From: RGIG5472 sp051867615
GTDB lineage: Bacteria; Bacillota; Clostridia; Oscillospirales; Oscillospiraceae
DNA length: 64,000 nucleotides
NCBI GenBank assembly: GCA_051867615.1
Contig: JBJDYU010000021.1
Span: 4,285 to 68,284, forward strand
Reading direction: 5' to 3'
Each line of letters starts with the position of its first letter. Positions within the stretch are counted from its first letter, which is position 1. A program made the position numbers and the translations under genes. Positions 48,256 to 56,868 of this stretch are shown here, one piece after another. The notes beneath the pieces were generated by a model. The model did no database searches. It had not been told where the DNA came from and worked only from the letters and a program-made list of their open reading frames with translations.

Positions 48256-49163
48256 TTCCACAGCTCCTCCTCATAGATCCCCTGGGCCTTCATCCGCGCA
48301 ATGGCGCTGCAAACGGACTCCAGATCCTCCCGGTAGGTCACGCCGTACCAGCTCTCCTCGCAGGGCAGCACCCGCACGGTGGCGCTGCCGTCGCTGAGCT
48401 GCTCGTTCACCACGAAGGGCAGGAAATACTCGCACTTCACAGGGTTCACGGGCAGGTTCTTCTCCAGAAACGCGGGGAAGCGGTCCCACAGCTCGTCGAG
48501 CAGCCCGGCGGAGAAGCCCCACATATTCATGGAGACGATGGTCTCGCCGGGAAGGCTGGTGTAGGTCTTGCCGCCGTCCTCGGAGAAGGCCGCGTCCGCG
48601 CCCTGCTTGATGATGTTGGTGCGCTCGGTGATGCCGCGGAGCAGACCGTCTTCGATCTCGCAGACGCCGCGGGCCACGGAGCCGTGCTCCGTCACCGTGT
48701 TGCGCAGGCGGTAGCCCACCATGGCGTAGCTGCCGCGGGCGGGATCGCCGCTGAGGAAGTCATAGATGGCGGAAAAGGCCGTGCGGCCGTAGAAATCGTC
48801 CGCGTTGATGACGGCGAAGGGGCCGTCCACCACGCCGCGGCAGCAGGCCACGGCATGGCCCGTGCCCCAGGGCTTCGTGCGGCCCTCCGGCACGGAAAAG
48901 CCCTCCGGCAGGCGGTCGTTGTCCTGATAGACATAGGAGACGTGGAAGTACTTTTCCATACGGTCGCCGATGCACTGGCGGAACTCCGCCTCGGTCTCCC
49001 GCTTGATGATGAACGCCACGTCCCTGAAGCCCGCGCGCCACGCGTCATACAGGGAAAAGTCGATGATGATGTGGCCCTGAGGGTCCACCGGGGTGATCTG
49101 CTTGGGTCCTCCGAAGCGGCTGCCCATACCGGCGGCCATGATGACTAAGACAGGCTTTTTCAT
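48252..49163 (-). CDS. Sugar-1-phosphate nucleotidyltransferase
   Basis: 303 aa. Nucleotide-binding signature MAAGMGSRFGGPKQITPV, followed by 'GTGHAVACCRGVVDGPFAVINADDFYGRTAF' with the metal-binding aspartates. It should form an NDP-sugar from hexose- or HexNAc-1-phosphate, feeding GalE. First gene of the four-gene operon; the next three are coupled by 4-bp overlaps or short gaps. SD ggaggg. Confidence 0.88.
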   Translation of the reverse strand: MKKPVLVIMAAGMGSRFGGPKQITPVDPQGHIIIDFSLYDAWRAGFRDVAFIIKRETEAEFRQCIGDRMEKYFHVSYVYQDNDRLPEGFSVPEGRTKPWGTGHAVACCRGVVDGPFAVINADDFYGRTAFSAIYDFLSGDPARGSYAMVGYRLRNTVTEHGSVARGVCEIEDGLLRGITERTNIIKQGADAAFSEDGGKTYTSLPGETIVSMNMWGFSAGLLDELWDRFPAFLEKNLPVNPVKCEYFLPFVVNEQLSDGSATVRVLPCEESWYGVTYREDLESVCSAIARMKAQGIYEEELWK

Positions 49164-49241
49164 ACGTCCCTCCACATTATCTTTTTTCCGCGCCCTCCGC
49201 AGCCGGCAGAGAGCGAAAGCTGTTGCCAAACCTCTGCTTTT

Positions 49242-49269
49242 ATAGTATCATTTTTTCCATAAAAAGCAA
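49242..49269 (-). promoter_or_regulatory. Promoter of the hexosamine operon
   Basis: Minus strand TTGCTT (49264-49269), 16 bp, TACTAT (49242-49247), in the spacer shared with the divergent AraC gene. Confidence 0.5.
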
Positions 49270-49346
49270 TCGTTTCTCTCTCATTCGTGTAGAAATATAT
49301 ACAAGCTGCATGGATATCTGCCATTTTGAAAAGCGAGGTGCGCCCC

Positions 49347-50483
49347 ATGATCCAGAGTCTGTCCGATCCGGCCTTTCTGCGCTTCGGCGCGCCGCTGCCG
49401 CCCCAGGCGGCGGAGGGCGTTTCCATGGAGGAAGCAGCCCTCTCCGCCGGGGAAAGCGTCACGCTGTATCGCTTTCCCTGTGACACCGTATGGGATCACG
49501 GTGAGGGCATGACCGTCCTGCTGCTGCGGGAGGGAGAGGCCCTGCGGGGCTTTTATCTGGACCGCCCTGTGCGGCTGCGGGCGGGCACCGTGTTCGGCTT
49601 CGCCCCGCTGCAGGGCGCGAGCCGCGTCCTCTATCAGGCGGGTCTTGCGTGGGAGGAGGCCGTCTGCGGCAGTGCCGAGACCCCGGCCTTTGCCGCCGAC
49701 CTGCGGCCCATGCGCATCTTCACCTGCTTTTTGCAGCAGACGGAGGGGGGCTTCTACTTTCGCGGCGAGCAGCACCTGCCCTACGAGCTGGTCTATCTCA
49801 AGCGCGGGACGCTGCACAACTACTGCGGCGGCCAGGACCTGCTCCTCCGGCCCCGGGAGCTGCTCCTCATCCCCTCCGGCCAATGGCACATCCAGTACGC
49901 GGATGAGACGGTGCGCTTCCTCACCATCTCCTTTTTCTGGGAGGGCCGGGATTTTCGCGGCCTGACCGGGACGGCGCTGAAGGTCCCGGCGGAGGCGGAG
50001 CGTCTTTTGCAGGAGCTGGAGCGGGAAACGGAGCAGGCGCTGCCGGACAGGGACGAGTACCTGAACGCGGCGCTGAAGCTGCTGCTTTTGCAGCTGCAGC
50101 GGCACGCCGCCGAACGGCAGAGTCCCCGGCAGTCTCCCGCCTCGGAGCGGATGCAGCGGGAGATCATCGACAGGGCCATGCAGGCCGTCTCCGCCCATAT
50201 TCAGGAAAAATACACCGTGCCGGAGCTGGCGGCGGCGGTGAACGTCAGCCCCACCCACCTGTCCAACCTCTTTCGCCGCTACCTCGGTATGTCTCCCGCG
50301 AAGTACATCACCCGCATCCGGGTGGAGGAGTGCAAGGCCCTGCTCACAAGCGGAGAGAAAAGCGTCGGCGAGATCGCGGCGGGCATGGGCTATTCCAGCG
50401 CCCAGCACTTCTGCAAGCAGTTCCGCCAGTGGACGGGGCTTTCCCCCGCGGCTTTCGCCAAGGGACGGCAGGAAAACAGCTAA
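49347..50483 (+). CDS. AraC-family regulator with DUF4867-like N-terminal region
   Basis: 378 aa. Residues 1-120 (MIQSLSDPAFLRFGAPLPP, GESVTLYRFPCDTVWDHGEGMTVLLL, LRAGTVFGFAPL) look like the small DUF4867 proteins of sugar loci. Residues 125-215 are a cupin AraC sensor (YELVYLKRGTLHNYCGG, LLLIPSGQWHIQYADE). Residues 280-378 are the AraC DNA-binding domain (KYTVPELAAAVNVSPTHLSNLFRRYLG; KSVGEIAAGMGYSSAQHFCKQFR). It is divergent from the hexosamine operon and likely controls it and/or nagB-nagA. The DUF4867 assignment is tentative. SD gaggtg 7 nt before ATG 49347. Confidence 0.87.
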   Translation: MIQSLSDPAFLRFGAPLPPQAAEGVSMEEAALSAGESVTLYRFPCDTVWDHGEGMTVLLLREGEALRGFYLDRPVRLRAGTVFGFAPLQGASRVLYQAGLAWEEAVCGSAETPAFAADLRPMRIFTCFLQQTEGGFYFRGEQHLPYELVYLKRGTLHNYCGGQDLLLRPRELLLIPSGQWHIQYADETVRFLTISFFWEGRDFRGLTGTALKVPAEAERLLQELERETEQALPDRDEYLNAALKLLLLQLQRHAAERQSPRQSPASERMQREIIDRAMQAVSAHIQEKYTVPELAAAVNVSPTHLSNLFRRYLGMSPAKYITRIRVEECKALLTSGEKSVGEIAAGMGYSSAQHFCKQFRQWTGLSPAAFAKGRQENS

Positions 50484-50530
50484 TATACTATCCTTTTTTG
50501 TCGATATATGATTCTCCTTGTGCATAAAGG

Positions 50531-50555
50531 AGCCCGCTGCCACCGGCAGCAGGCC
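50531..50555. terminator. Hairpin between convergent AraC gene and nagA
   Basis: CCCGCTGCC / GGCAGCAGG stem; weak T-runs on both sides. Confidence 0.4.
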
Positions 50556-50582
50556 CCTTCGTATTTTCCTGTTTTCGCTCCG

Positions 50583-51704
50583 TTACCGCGCCACGCGCTG
50601 GCCCCGGAAGAACACGTCCCGGATGCGCAGGTCCTCGTCCAGAATCACGGCGTTGGCCTGCTTGCCCACATCGAGACTGCCCACGCGGTCAAAGATGCCG
50701 ATGTCCTTGGCGGGATTCACCGCGGCGGCGGTGACTGCCTGCGCCAGAGGGATGCCGAAGGAGACCGCCGTCTGCAGACAGCCCATCAGGTCTGTGGCGG
50801 AGCCGGCGATGGTGCCGTCCGCGAGCGTCGCCAGCTTGCCCCGCACCGTCACCGCCTGACCTCCCAGGGTATACTCGCCGTCAGGCATACCGGCGGCGCG
50901 CATGGTGTCGGAGATCAGCACCACCCGCTCATAGCCGAACATACGGAACACCGCCCGCACCACGGCCGGGTGGATATGCACGCCGTCGCAGATCAGCTCC
51001 ACACGGGTCTTGGGATCGTCCAGCGCCGCGCCCACCACGCCGGGGTCCCGGTGGGCGAAGGGCGGCATGGCGTTGAACAGGTGGGTCACATGGCGGGCGC
51101 CGAGCCGCAGCGCTTCGGCGGCGGTGTCATAGTTCGCCGTGGTGTGAGCGAGGGAGATGACGACCTCCTCCCCCAGCTCGCGGATGAAGTCCATGGCCCC
51201 CGGCTCCTCCGGCGCGAGGGAGACGATCTTCACCAGACCCTCCGCCGCCTCCGCAAGGCGGCGGTACATGGCCACGTCCGGCGCATGGAGCCACGCGCCG
51301 TTCTGCGCGCCCTTTTTCGCCATGGAGAGGAACGGCCCCTCCAGATGGACGCCGCAGAGCTCCGCCCCGGGCTTACCCGCGCGGCGGTGGGCCGCCGCGT
51401 TGCGGCAGACCCGCAGCAAATCCTCCTCCAGCAGCGTCATGCCCGCGGGGCAGATCTGGGTCACGCCCCGGGACAACTCGTATTCCGCCATGACGGCCAG
51501 ACCCTCCGCGTCGCCGTCGGAGAGGTCGTGGCCCTTGCAGCCGTGGAAATGGATATCGGTCAGGCCCGGGATGACGTAGCAGCCCGACGCGTCATAGACT
51601 TCTCCGCCGCGGCTCTCCGCCGCGATCTGCTCGCCGTCAAAGCAGACGTCCCGCGCCACGAAGCCCGCCGCCGGGTCAAAGACCCGGCCGTTCGTTATCC
51701 GCAT
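50583..51704 (-). CDS. nagA: N-acetylglucosamine-6-phosphate deacetylase
   Basis: 373 aa, amidohydrolase barrel. Metal and catalytic motifs: DIHFHG (50-55), Glu in GVHLEGPFL, His in SLAHTTANYD and THLFNAM, catalytic Asp in LISDTMRAAGM. It produces GlcN-6-P for NagB. Its start overlaps the end of nagB by 10 bp, so the two are coupled. Confidence 0.96.
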   Translation of the reverse strand: MRITNGRVFDPAAGFVARDVCFDGEQIAAESRGGEVYDASGCYVIPGLTDIHFHGCKGHDLSDGDAEGLAVMAEYELSRGVTQICPAGMTLLEEDLLRVCRNAAAHRRAGKPGAELCGVHLEGPFLSMAKKGAQNGAWLHAPDVAMYRRLAEAAEGLVKIVSLAPEEPGAMDFIRELGEEVVISLAHTTANYDTAAEALRLGARHVTHLFNAMPPFAHRDPGVVGAALDDPKTRVELICDGVHIHPAVVRAVFRMFGYERVVLISDTMRAAGMPDGEYTLGGQAVTVRGKLATLADGTIAGSATDLMGCLQTAVSFGIPLAQAVTAAAVNPAKDIGIFDRVGSLDVGKQANAVILDEDLRIRDVFFRGQRVAR

Positions 51705-52447
51705 ATGGGCACCCCCGCTTCTTCCAGCTTATGCAGCGCCGCCCGGTCGCCCACCAGAGTCACGTCCGGATGCATCTGCAAGATGGAGGCCGGCACCTCG
51801 GGCACCACGGCGCCCAGGAAGGCGCGGTGCACGATATCGGCCTTGTCCTCGCCGCTGACCACCACCAGGATGCGCTTGGCCTGCATGATGTTCTTGATGC
51901 CCATGGTCATGGCCTGGCGGGGCACCTCGTCCATGGAGGAGAAGAAGCGGGCGTTGGCCTGGATGGTGCTTTCCGCCAGATCCACCACATGGGTCTCCAG
52001 CTCAAAGGCGCGGCCCGGCTCGTTGAAGCCGATGTGGCCGTTGTGGCCCATGCCCAGCAGCTGCAGATCGATGCCGCCCAGCTCGCGGATGATATGGTTA
52101 TAGTCGGCGCAGGCCGCCTCCACATCCGCCGCCATACCGTCCGGCACATGGGTGGCTTCCCGCCGGATGTCGATATGGTCGAAGAAGTTGCTCTGCATGA
52201 AATAGCGGTAGCTCTGGGGATGCTCGGGCGAAAGGCCGATGTACTCATCCAGGTTCACCGAGCGGGTCTCCGCAAAGCTGAGATCGCCCTTCCTGTACCA
52301 GTCGATGAGCTGCTGATAGGTCCCGATAGGGGTAGAGCCTGTGGCCAGACCCAGCACGCAGTTCGGCTTGTAGATCACCTGAGCCGAAATGATGTTGGCC
52401 GCCCGGCGGCTCATGGAACGATAATCCTCCGCACGATATACTCTCAT
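51695..52447 (-). CDS. nagB: Glucosamine-6-phosphate deaminase
   Basis: 250 aa. GLATGSTPIGTYQ phosphate loop, SVNLDEYIGL with the catalytic Asp, and LGMGHNGHIGFNEPG. It converts GlcN-6-P to fructose-6-P and ammonium. ATG 52447 is chosen; a GTG 12 nt upstream is less likely because it overlaps the SD (agagaggtg). First gene of nagB-nagA. Confidence 0.96.
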   Translation of the reverse strand: MRVYRAEDYRSMSRRAANIISAQVIYKPNCVLGLATGSTPIGTYQQLIDWYRKGDLSFAETRSVNLDEYIGLSPEHPQSYRYFMQSNFFDHIDIRREATHVPDGMAADVEAACADYNHIIRELGGIDLQLLGMGHNGHIGFNEPGRAFELETHVVDLAESTIQANARFFSSMDEVPRQAMTMGIKNIMQAKRILVVVSGEDKADIVHRAFLGAVVPEVPASILQMHPDVTLVGDRAALHKLEEAGVPICG

Positions 52448-52490
52448 AAGATCACACACCTCTCTCTATTTTCGTATACTTCCTGCTTGT

Positions 52491-52519
52491 ATTGTACTAC
52501 ATTCCTCCCGGCTTCACAA
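52491..52519 (-). promoter_or_regulatory. nagB-nagA promoter
   Basis: Minus strand TTGTGA (52514-52519), 17 bp, TACAAT (52491-52496). Confidence 0.6.
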
Positions 52520-52719
52520 GACGGTCTTTGTGTTTTTTTTAACGTCGCGGACACTTCTCTGTTCGCCGCCGTTTCGCGGCCCGCGCGGCATCCGCCCCGC
52601 GGCGGAGCGAGTCCGTTGCCCGTTAAATGCTTCAAACAGTCGCTTATATTAGTTTTTCATGCCGTTATAATGTACATTTTGTCGGACGTGCAAAGTCAAC
52701 CGGCCCTCATCCTATGCCA

Positions 52720-52763
52720 AAGCCCCGCGGGCGTATTGCCCGCGGGGCCTTTTTCGCCGCTTC
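52720..52763 (+). terminator. Strong hairpin with plus-strand T-run
   Basis: GCCCCGCGGGC / GCCCGCGGGGC followed by CTTTTTCG on the plus strand; on the minus strand only CTTTGG follows. No plus-strand gene precedes it, so it may end an unannotated short transcript, or serve degV inefficiently. Confidence 0.6.
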
Positions 52764-52815
52764 GTCGGAAATTTCAGAAACGGTCCTCCCCGGCTGTCCT
52801 CGGAGGCCGGAGGGA

Positions 52816-53706
52816 TCAGCTCTCCTTGCGGTCCTTGCCCCAGAAGAACACGGCCACCGTGCCGGGGCCGGTGTGGCTGCCGATGGTGGTGCCGACGTAG
52901 TTGATCTCGACCTTGCCGTTGAGCTTCGGAAAGCGCGCCTCGATCAGGTCCGCCACCTGCCGCGCGTCCTCATAGCAGTCGGACTGGGAGATGTAGCACT
53001 TGCCGTCATAGTCGAGGCCGCCGTCGGCGTACTGCTCCATGCGGTTGACGATCTCCTGGATCACCCGCTTCTTGGAGCGGATCTTTTCCCGGGGCGTCAG
53101 ATGGCCCTCGCCGTCCATGTTCAGCAGCGGGCAGATGCCCAGCATCCCGCCGAACACGCCCGCGGTCTTGGAGATGCGGCCGCCCTTGACGTAAAAGCTC
53201 AGGTCTGTGGAGAAGAACCAGTGGTTCAGCCGCAGCTTGTTGCGCTCCGCCCAGTCATACAGCTCCTCAAGACCCATGCCGCCGTCCCGCAGGTCCGCCA
53301 GTTTGTCCATGAGCAGGCCGTAGCCGGAGGAGGCGCCCAGGGAGTCCACCACCAGGATCTTCCGCTCCGGGAACTGCTCCCGCAGCGCCTCGGCAGCGTT
53401 CCTCGCGCCGTTGACGGAGCCGGAGAGACCGCTGGAAAGGCTCACGTGCAGGATGTCCTTTCCGGCCTGAAGAAACGGGGTGAAGTAGTTTATATATTCC
53501 CCCATGCTCACCATGGAGGTGCTGGTGTCCGCTCCGTCCCGCATGGCCTGATAAAACGCGGGGAAGGACATGGTCTGGCCGAGATCGTCGGGATACTCCT
53601 TCCCATCCAAGCAAAAGTGGAAGCAGACATAGGAAATGCTGCGCCGCTCCATATGCGCCTTGTCGATATCCGCCGTGCTGCAGCAGCTCAAAATAAAATC
53701 GCTCAT
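52816..53706 (-). CDS. DegV/FakB family fatty-acid-binding protein (copy 2)
   Basis: 296 aa. DegV pattern: ILSCCSTADIDKAHMERR at the start, ADTSTSMVSMGEYINYF, LHVSLSSGLSGSVNGARNAAE, WFFSTDLSFYVKGGRISKT and C-terminal GTTIGSHTGPGTVAVFF. It presumably binds a fatty acid for the FakA kinase. It differs in length and sequence from copy 1, suggesting a different fatty-acid preference, as known for FakB paralogues. SD aaggagcc. Confidence 0.92.
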   Translation of the reverse strand: MSDFILSCCSTADIDKAHMERRSISYVCFHFCLDGKEYPDDLGQTMSFPAFYQAMRDGADTSTSMVSMGEYINYFTPFLQAGKDILHVSLSSGLSGSVNGARNAAEALREQFPERKILVVDSLGASSGYGLLMDKLADLRDGGMGLEELYDWAERNKLRLNHWFFSTDLSFYVKGGRISKTAGVFGGMLGICPLLNMDGEGHLTPREKIRSKKRVIQEIVNRMEQYADGGLDYDGKCYISQSDCYEDARQVADLIEARFPKLNGKVEINYVGTTIGSHTGPGTVAVFFWGKDRKES

Positions 53707-53806
53707 AGATGGCTCCTTTCTGCACCCGGAAAGGGACTCCTTTCCGCTTTCCCGCCGCCCTTTCCGGACCGCCGGCGGGAAACCAGTTTTTTTCTATTGT
53801 ACCATA

Positions 53807-53835
53807 ATTATACCGCGAAAATCGTCTACCGTCAA
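53807..53835 (-). promoter_or_regulatory. Promoter of degV copy 2
   Basis: Minus strand TTGACG (53830-53835), 17 bp, TATAAT (53807-53812). Confidence 0.78.
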
Positions 53836-53955
53836 TCATCTTCCGCTCCCGGCGGACACTCGGCGGGATGTACAAAGCGCCGCCGCTCCTGTCTGCGCAT
53901 TTCCCACAAAAATCCGAAGGGCTGAAAATTTCTGTTAGAAAAATCCTCCATGAAA

Positions 53956-53964
53956 TGGTATAAT
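53956..53964 (+). promoter_or_regulatory. Extended -10 promoter of the CarD-like gene
   Basis: TGG-TATAAT (53956-53964) without a clear -35, 45 nt before the start codon. Confidence 0.6.
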
Positions 53965-54009
53965 GCAGACGTAAAAATATGCAAAAGTGCAGCGAAGGGG
54001 GTGGAACCG

Positions 54010-54516
54010 ATGTATTCCGTGGGTGACAAGATCATGTACGGCGAGCAGGGCGTCTGCGAGGTGGCCGACGTGGGCTATGTCTCCATGCAGGGCATCGCCA
54101 AGGACCGGCTGTTCTACACCTTCAGGCCCCTCTCCGGCGGCGGCGTCATCTATGCGCCGGTGGATTCCGGCGTGTTCATGCGCCCCGTGATGGACCGTCA
54201 GGCGGCCGAGGCCTTTCTGGCCCGGGTCCCCGGGATCGAGCCTGTCTTCTGCCCCGAGACCAAGATCACCCGTGCCGACGCGTACTATAAGAGCATCTTC
54301 AGCTCCCACAGCTGCGAGGCGCTGGTGGCGCTGCTGAAAGGGCTTTCTCAGGACGGGCGCGGAGCGGACCGCCGCCACGCGCTGAATCTGCGGCTGGAGC
54401 GCATCGTCAAGCGGGCGCGGGAGCTGCTGGAGGGCGAGCTCGCCGCCGCCATGGAGATCTCCTCCGACGAGGCGGAGGAGCTGCTGACCCGCTCCCTGCA
54501 CGGCGTTTCCCAATAA
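54010..54516 (+). CDS. CarD/CdnL/TRCF-domain transcription regulator
   Basis: 168 aa. The Tudor-like RNA-polymerase-interacting domain is clear: MYSVGDKIMYGEQGVCEVADV, followed by FYTFRPLSGGGVIYAPVDS. A helical C-terminal half (90-168) would bind promoter DNA. CarD-type proteins contact the RNAP beta subunit and stabilise open complexes. SD aagggggtgg 6 nt before ATG 54010. Single gene with extended -10 promoter and strong terminator. Confidence 0.92.
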   Translation: MYSVGDKIMYGEQGVCEVADVGYVSMQGIAKDRLFYTFRPLSGGGVIYAPVDSGVFMRPVMDRQAAEAFLARVPGIEPVFCPETKITRADAYYKSIFSSHSCEALVALLKGLSQDGRGADRRHALNLRLERIVKRARELLEGELAAAMEISSDEAEELLTRSLHGVSQ

Positions 54517-54530
54517 AAAGCTTCAAATGG

Positions 54531-54566
54531 AACGGCGGCGCGGTGAATCCCGCGCCGCCGTTTTTT
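54531..54566 (+). terminator. Terminator of the CarD-like gene
   Basis: AACGGCGGCGCGG / CCGCGCCGCCGTT stem followed by TTTT. Confidence 0.9.
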
Positions 54567-54580
54567 CTCTTCCGTAAGGC

Positions 54581-55585
54581 TCAGTCCTCCTCCGCCCGTT
54601 CCAGCTCCGGCGCTTCCGCCCCCGGCTCGGCGGTGAACTGCACGCAGAATACCGCCTGGGGCCAGTTGACGGAGATATGGACGCACTTTCCCGCCTCCTC
54701 CGCCGCCTGCCGCACGGCTTCGCTCACGGCAAGCAGCGTCTCCCGCGTGAGATACCCGCCCCGCCAGTGGAACACCAGGCGGGGCTTTTTCTTTTTCACG
54801 GCCTGGGCCGTGCGCTTCGCCGCATCCTCTGTCTTTGTCAGGGAGAGCCTTGCCTCCTTATAGTAAAAGCTCCCCTCGTCCGGGCAGTCCGGCACCGGAT
54901 ACACCGGACGGACGTGGTCCCGGTAAATATGGCCGTCCCCCAGACCGCAGTAATCGTACCGCACCTCGCCGCAGCGGCTGAGGGAGAGGTCGAAGGTGGC
55001 GTCCATGTGGTACCACTTTCCGCCCCGGCGGATCAGGTTCCAGGCGTGGCCGTAGCGCTTTCCCTCCTCCGGCGCGCTGAGGGCCACAAGGCAGGGCAGC
55101 TCCAGCGCGTCCGCCAGCAGCTTCACGGACTTGGCGATGCCCTCGCAAACGCCGACACCCTGGGTCAGCGGGCCGATGACCTCGTGGGAGTAGGGCTTTT
55201 TCAGCTTGTCATAGCGGACATTTTCACAGATGAAATCGTGGAGGTAGCGGAGCTTCCCGCTCTCGTCGAGGCTCTTTCCCTCCCGGGCCAGACGCTGCAC
55301 CCGGGCGGCGATGGCCTGCCGGTGGGTCAATATCTTCCCCTTTTCAAAGAGGTACTCCGGCAATATCTCCCCATACGACGCCCCGGGCACGGAGCGCACG
55401 CGAAAGCCCGTGAGATAGAACAGCTCCGGATGGTCCAGCCGCAGGCGGGTGTAGACGTCGGACAGCTCCTGCATGGAAAGCAGCGGCACGCGCACCGCGC
55501 TCTCCACCGCCGTAAAGCCCCGGAGCATGGCCCCGTAAGCCTCCCGCCCCGGGCGGGAGAGCTGGTTTTCATAGTAGGCCGCCAT
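54581..55585 (-). CDS. Transglutaminase-like cysteine peptidase-fold protein
   Basis: 334 aa, no signal peptide. The core (110-215) carries the Cys-His-Asp triad: Cys in GVGVCEGIAKS, His in GHAWNLI, Asp in HMDATFDLS. N-terminal ~110 residues are helical. Such domains in Clostridia act as proteases or are non-catalytic binding modules; the substrate is unknown. ATG 55585 follows ggaggaaaggggg. Confidence 0.82.
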   Translation of the reverse strand: MAAYYENQLSRPGREAYGAMLRGFTAVESAVRVPLLSMQELSDVYTRLRLDHPELFYLTGFRVRSVPGASYGEILPEYLFEKGKILTHRQAIAARVQRLAREGKSLDESGKLRYLHDFICENVRYDKLKKPYSHEVIGPLTQGVGVCEGIAKSVKLLADALELPCLVALSAPEEGKRYGHAWNLIRRGGKWYHMDATFDLSLSRCGEVRYDYCGLGDGHIYRDHVRPVYPVPDCPDEGSFYYKEARLSLTKTEDAAKRTAQAVKKKKPRLVFHWRGGYLTRETLLAVSEAVRQAAEEAGKCVHISVNWPQAVFCVQFTAEPGAEAPELERAEED

Positions 55586-55785
55586 GCCGCGCCCCCTTTC
55601 CTCCATATCTATTAACGCTTTGCGGCTATGATACCACACTTCCCGCCGGGAGGAAAGCCCCCTTCGGCGGCGGAAAGCGGCAAAAAGCAGTTGCATTCCA
55701 CCGCCGTTTGGGGCAAAATATAGAATAGGTCGATATGGGGTCTGCCGCCCTGCGGCGGGCGGCCCTGTGAGAAAGGTGGATGCCT

Positions 55786-56853
55786 ATGTCTGATCGTACT
55801 CTGTATGCGCTGATCCCCTCCTACGAGCCGGACGAGACTCTGGTGGGTCTGGCGGAGGCGCTTAAAGAGGCCGGCTTCTCCGTCCTCATCGTGGACGACG
55901 GCAGCGGCGAGGCCTACCGTCCCGTGTTTGACGCGGCGGCGCGGCACGCGCAGCTCCTTTCCTATATGCCGAACCAGGGCAAGGGCCACGCCCTGAAAAC
56001 CGGGCTTGCCTGGCTGCAGGAGCATGGTGAGCCGGACGGCGTGATCGTGACGCTGGACTCCGACGGCCAGCACACCGTGACAGACAGCCTGCGGGTGGCC
56101 CGCCGGGCGGCGGAGGCCCCCGGGGCGCTGACGCTGGGCGTGCGCTCCTTTGGCAGCGGCACTCCCGCCCGCAGCCAGTTCGGCAACACCGTCACCCGCT
56201 GGGTCTACCGTCTCGCCTCCGGCGTGAAGGTCAGCGATACCCAGACCGGTCTCCGGGCCTTCGGCATGGAGCTGCTGCCCTTCCTCCTCTCCATCGAGGG
56301 AGAGCGGTATGAGTATGAGATGAATATGCTGCTGGACGCGCCGAAGCAGGGCGTGGCCATGCAGGAGGTCGGCATCGAGACCATCTACAAGGACGGCAAC
56401 AAGGGCTCCCATTTCCACACCTTCCGGGATTCCTTCCGGGTATACCGGCGCATTCTGCAGTTCGCCGCCTCCTCTTTCACCTGTTTCGTAATCGATTACG
56501 TTCTGTATAGTATCCTGGTGATCCTGCTCGCCGGGATCGGGAACGCCGCCGTTCCCATTTCCAATGTCACCGCCCGGGTGGTCAGCGCCGCCAGCAACTT
56601 CGCCATCAACAAGCGTCTTGTGTTCAAAAACAGCGACAGCGTGTGGCGGACCGGGGCGCAGTACTTTCTGCTCGCGGCCTGCATCCTTTGCCTGAACACC
56701 CTCCTCATCAGCTGGCTCGTCAACGGCCTTCACTGGAACCGCTTCGGCGCGAAGCTGCTGACGGAGCTCACCTTTTTCACCCTCAGCTATCTCGCCCAGC
56801 ACTTCTGGATTTTTCGCAGCAGGAGCCGCGTGGGCAGAGGGAATCCACAGTAA
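55786..56853 (+). CDS. GT2 glycosyltransferase fused to a GtrA membrane domain
   Basis: 355 aa. Residues 1-215 are a GT-A transferase (ALIPSYEPDETLVGLAEAL, VLIVDDGSG, metal-binding TLDSDGQH, DTQTGLRAF) of the dolichol-phosphate-mannose-synthase-like group. Residues 225-350 hold four membrane helices of GtrA type. The fusion likely makes or flips a polyprenyl-phosphate sugar for wall decoration. ATG 55786 is preferred over ATG 55780, which abuts the SD (aaaggtgg). It heads a run of four genes ending at 60116. Confidence 0.93.
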   Translation: MSDRTLYALIPSYEPDETLVGLAEALKEAGFSVLIVDDGSGEAYRPVFDAAARHAQLLSYMPNQGKGHALKTGLAWLQEHGEPDGVIVTLDSDGQHTVTDSLRVARRAAEAPGALTLGVRSFGSGTPARSQFGNTVTRWVYRLASGVKVSDTQTGLRAFGMELLPFLLSIEGERYEYEMNMLLDAPKQGVAMQEVGIETIYKDGNKGSHFHTFRDSFRVYRRILQFAASSFTCFVIDYVLYSILVILLAGIGNAAVPISNVTARVVSAASNFAINKRLVFKNSDSVWRTGAQYFLLAACILCLNTLLISWLVNGLHWNRFGAKLLTELTFFTLSYLAQHFWIFRSRSRVGRGNPQ

Positions 56854-56868
56854 ACGAGGAAACGCCTG

